Shown here in pieces: positions 14,105 through 14,185 of a stretch of 14,185 nt of DNA. Under the pieces are notes generated by a model. It did not search any database. It saw only the letters and a list, made by a program, of their open reading frames with translations, and was not told the DNA's origin. The DNA is from Candidatus Babelota bacterium. Lineage in GTDB: Bacteria > JAGOBX01. Location: assembly GCA_017999075.1 (NCBI GenBank), contig JAGOBX010000038.1, positions 1-14,185 on the forward strand. The letters are read 5' to 3'. Numbering within the stretch: position 1 is the first letter of the stretch; each line of letters starts with the position of its first letter. The position numbers were made by a program, and so were the translations under genes.

Positions 14105-14185
14105 TTAATGATTATCTATTATCTTTTTATATTCTGATAATACAGTGCTTTCTATCAATTCTCTTGTTTCATTATTTAACGGATG
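14105..14185 (-). CDS. spoVG: SpoVG C-terminus (partial, runs off the window)
   Basis: The last 26 codons of a protein whose start lies beyond the window. The residues HPLNNETRELIESTVLSEYK resemble the SpoVG tail, HP-N--TR--I---VL-EY in Bacillus SpoVG. SpoVG is a small RNA/DNA-binding regulator present in many non-sporulating bacteria. The call is strengthened by position, since spoVG commonly lies just upstream of glmU-prs-ctc. The stop is followed 50 bases later by tRNA-Gln on the same strand with no terminator between them, so the tRNA may be co-transcribed with spoVG. Confidence 0.82.
   Translation of the reverse strand, partial: HPLNNETRELIESTVLSEYKKIIDNH

Noticed and set aside
1-14185. 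Recoded TGA (alternative genetic code)
   Set aside because: The permease, cutA and MBL genes all end at TGA exactly where the families end, and no conserved position requires TGA as an amino acid.
1-14185. CRISPR arrays, insertion sequences, phage or plasmid genes
   Set aside because: No spaced repeats, transposase/integrase motifs or terminal inverted repeats were seen; the content is chromosomal housekeeping and envelope genes.

Overview
The window is about 14 kb of very AT-rich bacterial chromosome with no sign of mobile DNA. The organism looks like a diderm (Gram-negative type): there is a family-9 heptosyltransferase-like glycosyltransferase and two type IV pilin/type II secretion pseudopilin-like proteins. 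The block spoVG - tRNA-Gln - glmU - prs - rplY (minus strand) resembles the spoVG-glmU-prs-ctc order of Firmicutes, but it also occurs, in variants with tRNA-Gln, in other deep bacterial lineages. TGA is used as a normal stop, so the standard bacterial code applies. I cannot name the species; an uncultured low-GC diderm phylum fits best.

Layout. The left half (1-7491) reads on the plus strand. hisC is followed after 4 bases by a YcgR/ArsP-type permease and its partner TIGR03943/DUF1980 protein, which overlap by ATGA. After a 91-base AT-rich gap holding a perfect palindrome comes cutA, then a four-gene run: an MBL-fold hydrolase, a UDPGP-family uridylyltransferase (ATGA overlap), a bifunctional-nuclease-domain protein and a 523-residue protein of unusual architecture. 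The right half (7494-14185) reads on the minus strand. From right to left it holds the SpoVG C-terminus, tRNA-Gln(UUG), a long hairpin terminator, glmU, prs, rplY with a textbook terminator, a GT9 glycosyltransferase, then a promoter-driven trio of pilin, pseudopilin and NodB-type deacetylase. The two halves converge with only 2 bases between stop codons.

Themes. Nucleotide-sugar and envelope metabolism recurs: glmU, the UDPGP enzyme, GT9, the deacetylase, and prs for PRPP, which also feeds histidine synthesis where hisC acts. Metal handling is suggested by the permease pair, whose loop is rich in His/Cys, and by cutA next to it.

Most notable observations: (i) the protein at 5920-7491 appears by eye to chain a HEAT-like region, a CheX-like domain with an intact ExxN motif, and a FliG-C-like C-terminal domain, a combination I do not know as a described family; (ii) GlmU keeps an intact pyrophosphorylase domain but its acetyltransferase domain has lost several catalytic positions, including the catalytic His; (iii) AUG-UGA start-stop pairs sit between the Shine-Dalgarno and the true start of both hisC and rplY; (iv) there is a long compound hairpin after tRNA-Gln.
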